A program made the position numbers and the translations under genes. Source: Ruminococcaceae bacterium AM07-15 (lineage in GTDB: Bacteria > Bacillota > Clostridia > Oscillospirales > Butyricicoccaceae). Taken from it: a DNA stretch of 64,000 bases. Under the pieces are notes generated by a model. It was not told where the DNA came from. It saw only the letters and a program-made list of their open reading frames with translations, and made no database searches. The stretch's first letter is position 1, and every line of letters starts with the position of its first letter. Shown here one piece after another: positions 63,245 to 64,000 of this stretch. Location: the NCBI GenBank assembly GCA_003477405.1, contig QUDE01000013.1, positions 1 through 64,000 of the forward strand, written 5' to 3'.

Positions 63245-64000
63245 GTGGAAATTTCCACCAGACCTTTCCGAAAGGACGATCTGTCCCGCTGCCTTCTCAT
63301 CGAAGAACATACCGCCCCGAAAAACCGGTATTTTGCCGATGTGGCCGATTACTTCACCACCACCCGTGGGGAGCTCACCGTGGCCCTGGCCGACGGTGAG
63401 CCCGCCGGGTTCGGCAAACTGACGGTGCTCTTTGACGGCTCGGCCTGGCTGGAGCTTTTGCGGGTGGACCCCCAGTTTCAGCGCCGGGGCATGGGTATGG
63501 CCATCTACCGCCGGTACCTGGAGCAGATAAAGGACATGGGCTGCCCCCGGGCGGCCATGTACACCGGGGTCAGAAATGTGGCCAGCGCCGCTTTGGCGGA
63601 AAAAAACGGCCTGCACCGGGGAAGAGAATTCAAAGGCATGACCCTGGAAGTGGCAAATGCTCCCAAGGGCAAGGCCGATGGTCTCTCTCTGGTGGCGGAC
63701 AAAGACCGGGCCGCTTTTCTCCTGGAGCCCTGCCGAGGGGCTTTCGGGGATACCATGTGCGTCAACCACACCTTCTACCAGATGAATGAGGGCACCTATG
63801 GGGGCTTTGTCTCCCAGGGCTGGCTCTACGAAGGGGAAGGCTGTGTTCTGGCCCTGGGCGCCCGGTTCCAGCCCAAACGCGCCCTGTATATCGCAGGGCT
63901 TCACGGAGACCTGGAAAAAGGCCTTGCCTATGCCATCGGGCAGGCGGAGAGCCGGGGCGTGCCCCGCATCACCACCCACTTCCCCCGGGAAGACAAGGCC
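63245..64000 (+). CDS. GNAT-family N-acetyltransferase (cut by window edge)
   Basis: The GTG start at 63245 has GGAGGGG seven bases upstream. The first 252 codons give an acetyltransferase fold: STRPFRKDDLSRCLLIEEH at the start, VALADGEPAGFGKL, and the acetyl-CoA loop LLRVDPQFQRRGMGMAIYRR followed by GVRNVASAALAEKNGLHRG. A second part after residue 150 suggests a two-domain (tandem GNAT-like) enzyme. Substrate unknown. It is probably co-transcribed with the S9 peptidase. Confidence 0.85.
   Translation, partial: MEISTRPFRKDDLSRCLLIEEHTAPKNRYFADVADYFTTTRGELTVALADGEPAGFGKLTVLFDGSAWLELLRVDPQFQRRGMGMAIYRRYLEQIKDMGCPRAAMYTGVRNVASAALAEKNGLHRGREFKGMTLEVANAPKGKADGLSLVADKDRAAFLLEPCRGAFGDTMCVNHTFYQMNEGTYGGFVSQGWLYEGEGCVLALGARFQPKRALYIAGLHGDLEKGLAYAIGQAESRGVPRITTHFPREDKA

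Noticed and set aside
59921..63979. Very long minus-strand open frame (about 1350 codons) opposite the serine hydrolase, S9 peptidase and GNAT genes
   Set aside because: It is antisense to three well-recognised genes and runs through a non-coding repeat. Its sequence is low-complexity His/Gly/Val with no domain, and it has no ribosome site. It is an effect of high GC at third positions.

Overview
The window looks like chromosome of a GC-rich (roughly 60% by eye), endospore-forming member of the Clostridia, most plausibly a gut Oscillospiraceae/Ruminococcaceae-type Firmicute. The basis is a sporulation sigma factor of the SigK family, a WalRK-YycH-YycI-WalJ-RlmH locus, SLH, LCP and flotillin proteins of Gram-positive type, ThiI without a rhodanese domain, strong GGAGG ribosome sites and frequent GTG/TTG starts. 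Species assignment is not possible from the sequence alone.

Positions 1-9300 are accessory DNA. The left edge lies in an integrative conjugative element (VirD4 coupling protein, PcfB, DUF6017 replication protein, all on the minus strand). Its cargo is a low-GC gene pair that reads as a type II Thoeris anti-phage system (membrane-anchored Macro-domain ThsA and TIR-like ThsB). An excisionase and an attachment-like site follow (about 4716). A second, 4.5 kb segment repeats the same end layout (excisionase, arm repeats, attachment core) and ends at about 9250 in the 3' part of a tRNA-Arg(CCU)-like gene. It carries an AAA/DUF4143 ATPase, a tandem-HTH protein and a small DNA-binding protein, but no integrase. 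I read this as two elements stacked in one tRNA site.

Positions 9300-16800 hold cell-surface and regulatory genes: an ECF sigma factor with a membrane-bound partner, an LCP ligase, a CAP-SLH protein whose signal peptide is out of frame, and three uncharacterised proteins. Positions 16800-24100 contain metG-tatD, a histidine-kinase-like protein without its phospho-acceptor histidine, gapA, tRNA-Gly, a PfkB sugar kinase and a 210-bp tandem repeat. Positions 24100-32150 form a translation and tRNA-thiolation run (gltX, glnS, cysteine desulfurase, thiI, cinA and a tandem Nudix pair). Positions 32150-39550 are the cell-wall stress locus walR-walK-yycH-yycI-murA-walJ-rlmH. Positions 39700-46500 hold transporters, a nitroreductase, HutD, a peptide-binding lipoprotein and tRNA-Arg(ACG). 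Positions 46800-56800 contain flotillin/NfeD, a DUF1836 regulator, a calcium-type P-ATPase, a ferredoxin/NapH/ArsR operon, TrmO and an FAD oxidoreductase. Positions 56800-64000 contain sigK, a frameshifted MATE exporter behind a probable attenuator leader, a serine hydrolase, an S9 peptidase and a GNAT enzyme cut by the window edge.

The most unusual signal is a family of five ~185-nt intergenic elements (about 22.2, 44.3, 46.6, 54.2 and 60.9 kb). Each folds into three consecutive hairpins with compensatory changes between copies. Each has the same orientation relative to the gene it follows, and each sits between two copies of that gene's transcription terminator. I do not recognise this family. 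A terminator-targeting mobile element or structured RNA would fit.
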